A DNA stretch of 64,000 nt from RYN-230 sp963720645 (GTDB lineage Bacteria > Actinomycetota > Actinomycetes > Streptosporangiales > Streptosporangiaceae), in contig CAVRFX010000016.1 of assembly GCA_963720645.1 (NCBI GenBank), positions 62,001 through 126,000 on the forward strand. Direction: 5' to 3'. The stretch's first letter is position 1. Every line of letters starts with the position of its first letter. The notes beneath the pieces were generated by a model. That model searched no databases. It was not told the DNA's origin and saw only the letters and a program-made list of their open reading frames with translations. A program made the position numbers and the translations under genes. Below, in pieces: positions 46,394-54,763 of the stretch.

Positions 46394-47142
46394 GTGAGTG
46401 AGCTGGACCTCGCGCGATGGCAGTTCGGGATCACCACCGTCTACCACTTCATCTTCGTGCCCCTGACGCTCGGGCTGTCACTGCTCGTGGCGGGCATGCA
46501 GACCGCGTGGATGGTCAAGAAGGATCCCGAGTACCTGCGCATGACCAAGTTCTTCGGGACCCTGTTCCTGATCAACTTCGCGGTCGGCGTGGTCACCGGC
46601 ATCGTCCAGGAGTTCCAGTTCGGGATGAACTGGTCGGCCTACTCGCGGTTCGTGGGGGACATCTTCGGCGCGCCGCTGGCCATGGAGGGCCTGCTCGCGT
46701 TCTTCGCCGAATCCACCTTCCTCGGACTGTGGATCTTCGGCTGGGGGCGGCTGTCCCCCCGGGTGCACCTGGCGATGATCTGGCTGGCGGCGATCGGCAG
46801 CAACCTGTCCGCCTACTTCATCCTGGCCGCGAACTCCTGGATGCAGCACCCGGTCGGCTACAAGATCAACCCGGTGACGCACCGGGCCCAGCTGACCAGC
46901 ATCTGGAAGGTCCTGCCAACAGCCTCACCGTTCACAATGCGTCATCGTCGCACTACACTCTCACTGTCATGACCTGGGTCGCGCTGATCTTCACCCCGGT
47001 GGTGCTGGCCTACCAGGCCTGGACCTACTGGGTGTTCCGGCACCGGGTGGGCGGGACGCCGGTCACCTCGCCGCTGGAGGCGCTGTCCCACGGGAAGCCG
47101 CCCGCCGGGGGGCCGGCTGCGCACGTCCCCAGCGGCCAGTGA
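46394..47142 (+). pseudogene. Collapsed cytochrome bd oxidase genes: cydA start joined to cydB end
   Basis: The first about 175 codons are clearly CydA (LARWQFGITTVYHFIFVPLT with the heme-ligand His, FQFGMNWSAYSRFVGDIFG, LAMEGLLAFFAEST). They end near HRAQLTSIW. From about 46912 another frame gives the very end of CydB (PANSLTVHNASSSHYTLTVM, LAYQAWTYWVFRHRVGG), stopping at 47142. The quinol-binding loop, most of CydA and nearly all of CydB are missing, about 1.5-2 kb by family size. The join is out of frame. Intact cydD and cydC follow. It is a real deletion or an assembly collapse. GTG 46394 is the start. Confidence 0.85.
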
Positions 47143-47181
47143 GGCTGGCAGCGTGAAACCGGCACCGGTCACACTAGAGCC

Positions 47182-48948
47182 GTGAAGCCGGTTGACCCGA
47201 GGCTGCTCCGGCACGCCGCCGCCGCCCGCGGCTACCTCATCCTCACGGTCGGGCTCGGGCTGGCCACCACGGCGCTGATCCTGGCCCAGGCCGGCCTGCT
47301 GGCCCGGGCCCTGTCCGCCCCGGCGGCCGGGATCGGCGTGGCCGCGCTGGGCGCCACGCTCGGAGTGCTGCTCGCCGTGCTGGCGGCGCGGGCGGTCACC
47401 GCCTACGGCGGGGAACTGGCCGCGCTGCGCGCCGCGGCGGCGGTCAAGTCGCAGCTGCGCCGCAAGCTCACCGCGCACGTGCTGCGGCTGGGGCCGGCCT
47501 GGCTCGGCGGCCAGCGGACCGGGGAGATCACCACCCTGTCCACCAAGGGCCTGGACGCGCTGGATCCCTATTTCGCCCGGTTCCTCCCCCAGCTGGTGCT
47601 GGCCTTTCTGGTGCCGGTGGCGGTGCTGATCCGGGTGGGCCTGGCCGACTGGGTCTCCGCGCTGGTGATCGCGGTCACGCTGCCGCTGATCCCCCTCTTC
47701 GCGGTGCTGATCGGGCTGCAGACCCGCGCCCAGACCGAGCGGCAGTGGCAGCTGCTGGCCCGCCTCGGCGGCCACTTCCTGGACGTGGTGGAGGGGCTGC
47801 CGACGCTCAAGCTGTTCGGGCGGGCCAAGCACCAGACCGAGGTGATCGGCGAGGTCACCGACGCGCACCGGCGGGCCACCATGCGCACGCTGCGGGTCGC
47901 GTTCCTGTCCGCCCTGGTGCTGGAGCTGTCCGCGGCGATCGCGACCGCGCTGGTCGCGGTGGAGGTCGGGCTGCGGCTGCTGGCCGGGCACCTGCCCTAC
48001 CAGACCGCGCTGCTGGTCCTGCTGCTCACCCCCGAGGCCTACCTGCCGCTGCGCGCGGTCGGCATGCAGTTCCACGCCAGCATGGAGGGGGTGACCGCGG
48101 CCGGCCGCGCCTGCGAGATCCTCGACACCCCGGTCCCGGGGGCCCCGCTCCAGGCCGGCACGGCAGGGCCGGCCGGACGCGGGCTGGGCTCTGGCCCGCC
48201 CGTGCAGGCTGACCTCCGGCGCGACTTGATTCTCCTCAACGGAACCTCGCTGGTGTACCCGGGCCGGGACGCGCCAGTGCTGGACCGGGTGTCGCTGGTG
48301 ATCCGGCCCGGTGAGCGCATCGCGGTGACGGGCCCGAGCGGGGCCGGGAAAAGCTCCCTGCTGGCGCTGCTGCTGCGGTTCGCCGCACCGACCTGCGGGC
48401 GGATCGAGGCCGGGCCGCCCGGGGGGCCGGGCACTGATATCGCCGCCTTCGACCTGGCCGGGTGGCGCCGCCAGATCGCCTGGGTACCCCAGCACCCGTA
48501 CCTGTTCGACGGCACCGTCGCCAGCAACATCGCCTTGGGCCGCCCGGACGCGTCCCCGGCCGACATCGCGCACGCCGCCACGCTCGCGGGCGCGGCGGAG
48601 TTCATCGGGTCACTGCCCGGGGAGTACGACACGCCCCTGGGCGAGCGCGGCGCGCGGCTGTCCGCGGGCCAGCGGCAGCGGATCGCGCTGGCCCGGGCGT
48701 TCCTCCAGGACGCCCCGCTGCTGCTGCTCGATGAGCCCGCGGCGCACCTCGACCCGCTCACCGCCCGGATGATCATCGACAGTATCGGGCGGCTGATGGC
48801 CGGGCGGACCGTGGTCCTGATCACCCACGGCCCGGGCTGGCTGGGCGGCGCCGACCGGACCCTCACGCTGGACCAGGGCCGCCTCGTGCTGGCCGCGGGC
48901 TGCTTCGGCGCCGTGCCCGGCGGGCGCACGCTGGCGGCCACGTCATGA
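47182..48948 (+). CDS. cydD: Thiol-reductant ABC exporter subunit CydD
   Basis: This 588-residue fused membrane/ATPase half-transporter works with CydC to export glutathione/cysteine-type reductants needed for cytochrome bd assembly. Six membrane helices are followed by ATPase motifs: Walker A VTGPSGAGKSSLLALLL, Q-loop WVPQHPYLFDGTVASNIALG, signature LSAGQRQRIALARAFL and Walker B LLLLDEPAAHLD. GTG 47182 is the start; the ribosome site is weak. It overlaps cydC by 4 nt (ATGA). Confidence 0.92.
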   Translation: MKPVDPRLLRHAAAARGYLILTVGLGLATTALILAQAGLLARALSAPAAGIGVAALGATLGVLLAVLAARAVTAYGGELAALRAAAAVKSQLRRKLTAHVLRLGPAWLGGQRTGEITTLSTKGLDALDPYFARFLPQLVLAFLVPVAVLIRVGLADWVSALVIAVTLPLIPLFAVLIGLQTRAQTERQWQLLARLGGHFLDVVEGLPTLKLFGRAKHQTEVIGEVTDAHRRATMRTLRVAFLSALVLELSAAIATALVAVEVGLRLLAGHLPYQTALLVLLLTPEAYLPLRAVGMQFHASMEGVTAAGRACEILDTPVPGAPLQAGTAGPAGRGLGSGPPVQADLRRDLILLNGTSLVYPGRDAPVLDRVSLVIRPGERIAVTGPSGAGKSSLLALLLRFAAPTCGRIEAGPPGGPGTDIAAFDLAGWRRQIAWVPQHPYLFDGTVASNIALGRPDASPADIAHAATLAGAAEFIGSLPGEYDTPLGERGARLSAGQRQRIALARAFLQDAPLLLLDEPAAHLDPLTARMIIDSIGRLMAGRTVVLITHGPGWLGGADRTLTLDQGRLVLAAGCFGAVPGGRTLAATS

Positions 48949-50810
48949 CCGCCCAGCCCGTCCCGTCCGGGGCCGCGCGTCCGCCCGCGCCCTCCCCGGC
49001 GGCGCCTTCCCCGGCGGCGCCTTCCCCGGCGGCGCCTTCCCCGGCGGCAGGGGCCCGGCGGGCGGACCCGCTCCTGCGGCTGCTCCGGATGGCCCGGCCG
49101 CTGCGCGGGCAGCTGGTCCTGGCGGTGCTGGCGGGCGCGGCGTCCACCGGCTGCGCCGTGGCGCTGCTCGCGACGTCCGGGTTCCTGCTGGCCCGGGCCG
49201 CCCAGCACCCCAACATCGTGGCCATCTCGGTGGCCGTGGTCGCGGTGCGCGGGCTGTCGGTGGGGCGGGGCGTCTTCCGCTACGGCGAGCGCCTCTCCTC
49301 GCACGACGCGGCCTTCCGGGTGCTGGCGGACGTGCGGGTGCGGGTCTACCAGCGGCTGGAGCGGCTGGCCCCGGCCGGGCTGCGCGAATTCCGGTCCGGT
49401 GACCTGCTGGCCCGGCTGGTCAGTGACGTGGACGCCACCCAGGATCTGTTCATCCGCGGCATCGTCCCGCCGCTGACCGCGTTCCTGGTCGGCGCGGGCG
49501 CGGCCATCGTATGCCTGATTATCCTGGCTCCGGCGGGCGCGGTGCTGGCCGCCGGGCTATTGGTGGCCGGGCTGGGCGTGTCCTGGCTGGCCGCGGCCCG
49601 GGCCCGCCGGGCTGCGCGGCGCACCGCGCCTGCCCGCGGCGAGCTCAGCGCCCGCGTCACGGACCTGCTGGCCGGCGCCTCGGACCTGCACGCGTTCGGC
49701 GCCCAGGACGCCGCGCTGGCCCGGGCCGACGAGGCCGACCAGGAGCTGACCCGGCTGGCCCGGATGTCGGCGGCCTCCGCGGCCCTGGGCAGCGGGCTGT
49801 CCCAGGCGGTGGCCGGGCTGACCCTGTGGGGGGTGCTGGTGCTGGGGGTGGCCGCGGTCGGCTCGGGGACGATGAGCCAGGTGCCGCTGGCCGTGATCAC
49901 GCTCACCGCGCTGGCCGCCTTCGAGGCCGTGACCGCGCTGCCGGCGGCCGCTATCGCGCTCGGTCACGCCCGGTCCAGCGCGGCCCGGGTGGGGGCGGTG
50001 CTCGATGCGCCGGACCCGGTGGCCGTCCCGGCCGCGCCCCGGCCGCTGCCAGGCGGGCCGCTGCAGGTCCGGCTGCGCGGCGTGCAGGTGCGCTACGAGC
50101 CGGGCGGGCCGCTGGCCCTCGACGGCGTGGACCTCGACCTGGACGCGGGCCGCCGGGTGGCCCTGGTCGGGCCGAGCGGGGCCGGCAAGTCCACGGTCGC
50201 CGCGCTGCTGCTGCGGTTCTGTGACCTGGCCGGCGGAACCGCCACCCTGGGCGGCGCCGACCTGGCCAGCTACGACCCGGACGCGGTGCGCACGGTGATC
50301 ACCGGCTGCGCCCAGGATCCCCACCTGTTCGACACGACCATCGCCGCGAACATCATCCTGGCCCGGCCCGGGGCCAGCCAGGACGAGCTGGCGGAGGCAG
50401 CGCGGCAGGCACGCCTGCTGCCCTGGATCTCCTCGCTGCCGCGGGGCTGGGATACGCCGGTCGGGGCCAGGGGGACCGCCGTCTCGGGTGGCGAGCGGCA
50501 GCGGATCGCGCTGGCCCGGGCGCTGCTGGCCGACCCGGCGCTGCTCATCCTGGACGAGCCCACCGCGCACCTGGACCCGGACAACCGGCGCGCGCTGACC
50601 GCGGACCTGCTGGCCGCGACCGCGCAGGCCACCCGCCGCGGCCGGGCCACGCTGCTCATCACGCACGAGATGGACGGCCTGGACCAGGTGGACGAGATCG
50701 TCGTGCTGGACGGCGGCCGGGTGGTGGAGCGGGGCACCCACCAGGCGCTGCTCGCAGCGGGCGGCCTGTACGAGCGGATGTGGGCGGCCGCGCAGGTGCA
50801 GGCGGCCTGA
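48945..50810 (+). CDS. cydC: Thiol-reductant ABC exporter subunit CydC with a repeat-expanded N-terminus
   Basis: This 621-residue partner of CydD begins with a Pro/Ala/Ser tract of four PSPAA units, then LRLLRMARPLRGQLVLAVLA and the membrane domain. The ATPase has VGPSGAGKSTVAALLLRF, CAQDPHLFDTTIAANIILA, VSGGERQRIALARALL and LLILDEPTAHLDPDN. It is longer than typical CydC (about 550-580) mainly because of the N-terminal repeats. The reading start is ATG 48945. Confidence 0.92.
   Translation: MTAQPVPSGAARPPAPSPAAPSPAAPSPAAPSPAAGARRADPLLRLLRMARPLRGQLVLAVLAGAASTGCAVALLATSGFLLARAAQHPNIVAISVAVVAVRGLSVGRGVFRYGERLSSHDAAFRVLADVRVRVYQRLERLAPAGLREFRSGDLLARLVSDVDATQDLFIRGIVPPLTAFLVGAGAAIVCLIILAPAGAVLAAGLLVAGLGVSWLAAARARRAARRTAPARGELSARVTDLLAGASDLHAFGAQDAALARADEADQELTRLARMSAASAALGSGLSQAVAGLTLWGVLVLGVAAVGSGTMSQVPLAVITLTALAAFEAVTALPAAAIALGHARSSAARVGAVLDAPDPVAVPAAPRPLPGGPLQVRLRGVQVRYEPGGPLALDGVDLDLDAGRRVALVGPSGAGKSTVAALLLRFCDLAGGTATLGGADLASYDPDAVRTVITGCAQDPHLFDTTIAANIILARPGASQDELAEAARQARLLPWISSLPRGWDTPVGARGTAVSGGERQRIALARALLADPALLILDEPTAHLDPDNRRALTADLLAATAQATRRGRATLLITHEMDGLDQVDEIVVLDGGRVVERGTHQALLAAGGLYERMWAAAQVQAA
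48989..49048. repeat. Four tandem 15-bp coding repeats
   Basis: GCCTTCCCCGGCGGC repeats at 49004, 49019 and 49034, preceded by one copy with a single change at 48989. They encode the PSPAA units at the N-terminus of CydC. Confidence 0.88.
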
Positions 50811-50897
50811 GCGGTTCGGGCGGCCCCGGCCAGCCGGACGCCGGCCAGCCAGAACTGGCCAGCCGGAACCGGCAGCCGGAACTGTCAGCCGGAACTG
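50811..50897. repeat. Short GCCAGCCGGAAC-type repeats between cydC and the oxidase gene
   Basis: The gap between two converging genes consists of overlapping CAGCCGGAACTGT-like units, two of them identical 13-mers at the right end. It holds no gene and no obvious hairpin. Confidence 0.5.
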
Positions 50898-51311
50898 TCA
50901 GCCGACGAGGCGGAAGCCGTCCACCATGTCCGCGCGGATCGCGATCACGTCATCGGAGCCGCCCTCTACCCAGGGCCGGAGGAGGTCCCGGAAGTGGTCG
51001 GCTTCGTCGTCGGACAGGCGGCACGCCCGGCCTACGATGATCACGCTCCAGCCGAGGTGGGTGCCCGGGTCGATGAGGTCGGCCTCGTAGGCGACCACCA
51101 TCCCGGAGTTGTTCCCGACCGCCGTGTCGATGGCGGTACCGACATAAGCCCGGATGATCACCCGGTCGCCGTCCACCACGTGGTTGACCGGCCGGATGGC
51201 CGGCAGCGCCAGATGGGTGAAGACCAGGCGGCCCACGGAAACGCTCCGCAGCAGCCGGAGCGATTCTTCCCGCGGCAGCGGTTCGAGCTTCCGCGTGCCC
51301 ATTGTGGTCAT
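50898..51311 (-). CDS. Pyridoxamine 5'-phosphate oxidase-like flavin-binding protein
   Basis: This 137-residue split-barrel protein reads LRLLRSVSVGRLVFTHLALP, IRPVNHVVDGDRVIIRAYVG, AVGNNSGMVVAYEADLIDP and GWSVIIVGRACRL. These are hallmarks of the small PPOX/F420-or-flavin binding family (Pyridox_ox_2 type). The substrate is unknown. ATG 51311 has GGGAGG 5 nt upstream. A DosR-like site lies 100 nt upstream. Homologues of this type are often stress-induced in actinobacteria. Confidence 0.82.
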   Translation of the reverse strand: MTTMGTRKLEPLPREESLRLLRSVSVGRLVFTHLALPAIRPVNHVVDGDRVIIRAYVGTAIDTAVGNNSGMVVAYEADLIDPGTHLGWSVIIVGRACRLSDDEADHFRDLLRPWVEGGSDDVIAIRADMVDGFRLVG

Positions 51312-51410
51312 CGCACCTCCCGGGGTGCGCGGCCCGCTGGCCTCGCCGCCCCTTACCGTCACCTGGCCGCCTCTGCCGTCACCTTCTCGCTCTCCGGTCC
51401 CGGGAGGTAG

Positions 51411-51424
51411 GGGCCAAAGGTCCC
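51411..51424. promoter_or_regulatory. DosR-box-like site between the PPOX-like gene and gap
   Basis: GGGCC-AAAG-GTCCC matches the DosR core with one arm change. It lies 100 nt upstream of the PPOX-like ATG (minus) and 163 nt upstream of gap (plus), so it could serve either gene. Confidence 0.45.
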
Positions 51425-51462
51425 CCGCACAGGCGCCGGAGGCCCATGTCCGTGCGGGGGAC
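51420..51462. promoter_or_regulatory. 11-bp inverted repeat (stem-loop) upstream of gap
   Basis: GTCCCCCGCAC at 51420-51430 and GTGCGGGGGAC at 51452-51462 are perfect inverted copies with a 21-nt loop. The left arm overlaps the DosR-like site. It might be a leader hairpin for gap or an operator; no coding sequence lies here. Confidence 0.45.
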
Positions 51463-51586
51463 AGCCGGCCAGGCTGGAAACAGGCCGGCAGGACCGGCCG
51501 GCTGGTCAGCGGGCAGGCCATGAAGGTGGCCTGGCCGGGAACGACATGAAGGCTGGAGATCCAGCGCGATTCAGGGGAGTCCCTCA

Positions 51587-52588
51587 ATGACGGTTCGGGT
51601 AGGAATCAACGGTTTCGGGCGGATCGGGCGCGCGTTCGTCCGCAGGTCCCTCGAGCGTGACGACATCGAGGTCGTCGGCATCAACGACATCACGGACGCG
51701 GCCACCCTGGCTCACCTGCTCGCCTTCGACTCGACCTACGGCCGGCTCGGTACCGAGGTCAGCCACACCGACGATTCGATCGTCGTCGCCGGGCGCCCGA
51801 TCGCGGTGTCCGCGCAGCGTGACCCCGGCTCGATCGACTGGGCCGCCCTCGATGTGGACACCGTGATTGAGTCCACCGGCAAGTTCCGTAACCGGGACGA
51901 CATCGCGCTGCACCTCAAGGGCGGGGCCCGGAAGGTCATCCTGTCCGTCCCGGGCAAGGGCGTGGATCTCACCGTGGTGCTGGGGATCAACGAGTCCGCG
52001 TACGACCCGCGGCGGCACGACATCGTCTCCAACGCCTCCTGCACCACGAATTGCGTGGCCCCCATGGCCAAGGTCCTCAACGATGAATTCGGCCTGGTCC
52101 GCGGGTTCATGACCACGGTGCACGCGTACACCGGCGACCAGATGCTGCTCGACGGGCCGCACAAGGACCTTCGCCGGGCCCGCAGCGCCGCGGTGAGCAT
52201 CATCCCCACGACCACGGGCGCGGCGCGCGCCACCGGGCTGGTTATCCCGGAGCTTGCCGGGCGGCTGGACGGCGTCGCGCTCCGGGTCCCGGTCGAGGAC
52301 GGCTCGCTGACCGACCTCGCGGCCGTGCTGGAGCGTGAGGCGACCGCCGAGGAGATCAACGCCGCGTTCCGCAAGGCGGCCGAGGGTCCGCTGGCCGGCA
52401 TCGTGCGGTACAGCACGGACCCGCTGGTCTCCCGGGACATCATCGGGGACAGCGCCTCGTGCGTGTTCGACTCGGACCTGACCCAGGCGTCGGGGACCCT
52501 GGCCAAGGTGTTTGGCTGGTACGACAACGAGTGGGGCTACACCTGCCGTCTGTACGACCTGGCGGTGCTGGTCGGTACCCGGCGCTAG
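51587..52588 (+). CDS. gap: Glyceraldehyde-3-phosphate dehydrogenase
   Basis: This is a 333-residue glycolytic dehydrogenase. The NAD fold is VGINGFGRIGRAFVRR, the catalytic cysteine lies in SNASCTTNCVAPMAKVL (Cys near 151), with TVHAYTGDQMLLDGPHKDLR, RVPVEDGSLTDL and WYDNEWGYTCRL. The length and motifs are standard. It is separate from the gpmA locus and stands among the stress genes, possibly a second, condition-specific copy. ATG 51587 follows GGGGA. Confidence 0.95.
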   Translation: MTVRVGINGFGRIGRAFVRRSLERDDIEVVGINDITDAATLAHLLAFDSTYGRLGTEVSHTDDSIVVAGRPIAVSAQRDPGSIDWAALDVDTVIESTGKFRNRDDIALHLKGGARKVILSVPGKGVDLTVVLGINESAYDPRRHDIVSNASCTTNCVAPMAKVLNDEFGLVRGFMTTVHAYTGDQMLLDGPHKDLRRARSAAVSIIPTTTGAARATGLVIPELAGRLDGVALRVPVEDGSLTDLAAVLEREATAEEINAAFRKAAEGPLAGIVRYSTDPLVSRDIIGDSASCVFDSDLTQASGTLAKVFGWYDNEWGYTCRLYDLAVLVGTRR

Positions 52589-52698
52589 CCGCGGAGGTCG
52601 TTCTCCGCGCTGCGTGGCCGGACCGGGCCGCCGGCTGGGGTGCCTGCAGGAAATAGGGCAGGCGCCCCGGGGAGGGCGGCCCCGCGGGAGGAATGGCC

Positions 52699-53223
52699 AT
52701 GACCGGACAACACGAAGTCCCGGGGGGTCCCGCCGAGGTCAGCCCGGGCCGCAGCACCCGGATCCCGGTGCCCACGTCCGCGCTGGCCGGGCATCAGTTC
52801 CTGCGCGGGATGCCCCCAGCCCACCTCGCCGAGATGGCTGGGGCCGCTTCCCTGGTGGACGTGCCCGGAGGACACCGGTTCTTCGCCGCTGGCCGGATGC
52901 CGCACCAGTTCTGGCTCATCCGGGCGGGCCAGGTGGCGCTGGACATAGACGTGCCCGGGGGGCGGCGGATCATCATCGAAACCCTGGGCCGCGGGGATCT
53001 GGTCGGGCTGTCCTGGTTCCTCCCGCCGTGCCAGTGGCAGTTCGGCGCGGTCGCGACTCAGCCCACCCAGGCTTTCGAATTCGACGCCGCCGCGGTCCTG
53101 CGCTGCTGCGACGAGGATCCGGCGTTCGGCTATGAGCTCACCCGGCGGGTGCTCACCGCGGTCGCGCACCGGCTGCAGGCCACCCGCAGCAGGCTTCTGG
53201 AGGCGTCCGCGCACCTCACCTAG
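52699..53223 (+). CDS. CRP/FNR-type cyclic-nucleotide-binding domain without DNA-binding domain
   Basis: This 174-residue protein has only the cNMP-binding beta-roll: FLRGMPPAHLAEMAGAASLV, FWLIRAGQVALDIDVPGG, IIETLGRGDLVGLSWFLPP. The protein ends after the dimerisation helix (TRRVLTAVAHRLQATRSRLLE), with no helix-turn-helix. Such proteins may sense redox or second messengers by protein contact. ATG 52699 is chosen because GGAGG lies 7 nt before it; ATG 52693 is too close. It ends tail-to-tail with MarR. Confidence 0.8.
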   Translation: MTGQHEVPGGPAEVSPGRSTRIPVPTSALAGHQFLRGMPPAHLAEMAGAASLVDVPGGHRFFAAGRMPHQFWLIRAGQVALDIDVPGGRRIIIETLGRGDLVGLSWFLPPCQWQFGAVATQPTQAFEFDAAAVLRCCDEDPAFGYELTRRVLTAVAHRLQATRSRLLEASAHLT

Positions 53224-53720
53224 GGGCCACGGCGCCCGGGCCGCCCGGGCCCGTGGCCGGGATCCGGCGGCGTGAGCAGCTCGCTGAGCCCCCGGGTCAG
53301 GTCCTCCCGGCCGGCCGGGCTGATCGCCTGCAGCACCCGCTCCAGCGCGGCCCGCCGCTGGTCGCGGATCCAGGCGGCCAGCCGCTGGCCGGACTCGGTG
53401 AGCCGCAGCAGGATCTCCCGGCGGCTGGCTGCGGGCACCCGGACCAGGAGCCCGGCCGCGACCAGGCGGTCGCACAGGCGGCTGGTCGCCGAGGGGGACG
53501 CACCCAGCAGCCGGGCCAGCCCGGTGACGTTCAGGTCATCCGCGGTGTCGATGACGAGCAGGGCGCGGACCTGGGTGGGCGGCATCATCGCGCCGAGCTC
53601 CTCGATGGCCCGCTGCCAGGCCTCGAGCAGGACTGCCAGCCCGGCTTCGGCGCGCTGCAGATCCGCCGGAGAGTCTTCCGGGCGCTCATCCAGGTCCTGC
53701 AGCCGGCGGGGCCGCGCCAT
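53220..53720 (-). CDS. MarR-family transcriptional regulator
   Basis: This is a 166-residue winged-helix regulator: LGAMMPPTQVRALLVIDTAD, LTVTGLARLLGASPSATSR (here LNVTGLARLLGASPSATSR), LCDRLVAAGLLVRVPAASRR (wing), ILLRLTESGQRLAAWI. It probably responds to a small aromatic or oxidative cue. The stop codons of this gene and of the CRP-like gene overlap by 4 nt. No obvious partner gene is divergent from it. Confidence 0.87.
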   Translation of the reverse strand: MARPRRLQDLDERPEDSPADLQRAEAGLAVLLEAWQRAIEELGAMMPPTQVRALLVIDTADDLNVTGLARLLGASPSATSRLCDRLVAAGLLVRVPAASRREILLRLTESGQRLAAWIRDQRRAALERVLQAISPAGREDLTRGLSELLTPPDPGHGPGRPGRRGP

Positions 53721-53845
53721 CCGGCACCGCCGCCAGCGCAGCCGCGTCCTGGTTCATCAGCTTCCTGAGCCCGCCATGCCCAGGACCCTACCCGGGGCCT
53801 GGTGCGGTGCGCATCGTCCTTGGCCCAGGCCGGACCGGCGGAGCG

Positions 53846-54613
53846 TCAGGCTTGTGATTCGCCCGCGAACTCGGCGGGTGCCTGCCCGCTGACCCGGGTG
53901 ACGATCTCCGTGGCCAAGTCCCGCAGCTTGATCCGGCGGTTGTTCGAGGCCCGGCTGAGCACGGCGAAGGCCCGTGCGGCGTCGATCTTGGACTCCGCCA
54001 TGATGATCCCGAGGGCCTGGTCGATCACGGCCCGGGACCGCAGCGCCTGGTTGAGCTGGTCGGCCAGGTCGCGGGCTCGCGCGTACCGGGTCATGCTCAC
54101 GATGGCGGCCGCGGCGGGCGCGATGAACAGCGAGACCAGCCCCTCATCGAGCTGGCTGAACCCATCGGTGTCCCGGCTGCTCAGATTCAGCGCACCCAGC
54201 CGCTGGTCACCCAGGCCCAGGCCGGCGGCGAGGTAGCTGCGCAGGCCCATCTCCGTGGCCAGGCTGGTGAAATCCGGCCACCGCTGCTCGGCCTCAGCGA
54301 GGGTCCAGCGGTTCACCTGCTGGCGCCGGGCCGCGTCCAGGCAGGGACCGTCGTGCAGGAGGTACTGCCGGCGGTCCAGTTCGCGGGTGTCGTCGTCGGT
54401 GGCCGCGATCGTCGCCGGGTGGCCCTGCTCGTCCAGCACCGTCACGCTCGCCGCCGAGCAGCCCGGTACCAGCCGCAGGGCCAGCGCCAGGATGCTCTGC
54501 AGGGTGTCGGGTACGGATTCATCTTCAGCCAGCGTCCGGCTGAGGGCGATGAAGACCTCGATGAGGTCCTCGTACCGCTCGCCGGGCGCCGCTGGCGGCA
54601 TGTCCTGCTCCAC
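53846..54613 (-). CDS. GAF-ANTAR regulator (third copy)
   Basis: This is a 255-residue protein. The GAF domain is LVPGCSAASVTVLDEQGHPA, LHDGPCLDAARRQQVNRW and GLGLGDQRLGALNLSSRD. The ANTAR domain is LRSRAVIDQALGIIMAESKI then AFAVLSRASNNRRIKLRDLA. It is a probable RNA-binding antiterminator governed by its GAF domain. It stands alone, unlike the operonic pair at 11.7-13.1 kb. GTG 54613 is the start. Confidence 0.87.
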   Translation of the reverse strand: MEQDMPPAAPGERYEDLIEVFIALSRTLAEDESVPDTLQSILALALRLVPGCSAASVTVLDEQGHPATIAATDDDTRELDRRQYLLHDGPCLDAARRQQVNRWTLAEAEQRWPDFTSLATEMGLRSYLAAGLGLGDQRLGALNLSSRDTDGFSQLDEGLVSLFIAPAAAAIVSMTRYARARDLADQLNQALRSRAVIDQALGIIMAESKIDAARAFAVLSRASNNRRIKLRDLATEIVTRVSGQAPAEFAGESQA

Positions 54614-54720
54614 TGCGCACGTCCCCTGTCCGGCTGGCCAGGTGGCCAGGCGCCCTCCACGCCGCTGGCGGCGGCGTGCCTGCTCTTATCTGCCCCCTCG
54701 CCCGGGTTCAAACCGGGCAG

Positions 54721-54751
54721 GTCATGACGCTGCCCCTGCACGCGTCATGAC
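54721..54751. promoter_or_regulatory. 10-bp inverted repeat with GTCATGAC arms
   Basis: GTCATGACGC (54721-54730) and GCGTCATGAC (54742-54751) are perfect inverted copies, 11 nt apart; each also contains the 8-bp palindrome GTCATGAC. It lies upstream of the third GAF-ANTAR gene and just after the end of the next gene on that strand, so it is either a terminator hairpin or an operator. Confidence 0.45.
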
Positions 54752-54763
54752 CGGCCGCCGGTG

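Noticed and set aside
54700..54718. GCCCGG-GTTCAAA-CCGGGC resembling a tRNA T-arm or an attachment-site remnant
   Set aside because: In a true T-arm the G53-C61 pair flanks a TTCAAAN loop; aligned that way the stem does not pair beyond the first base pair. No matching acceptor or anticodon arms lie upstream.
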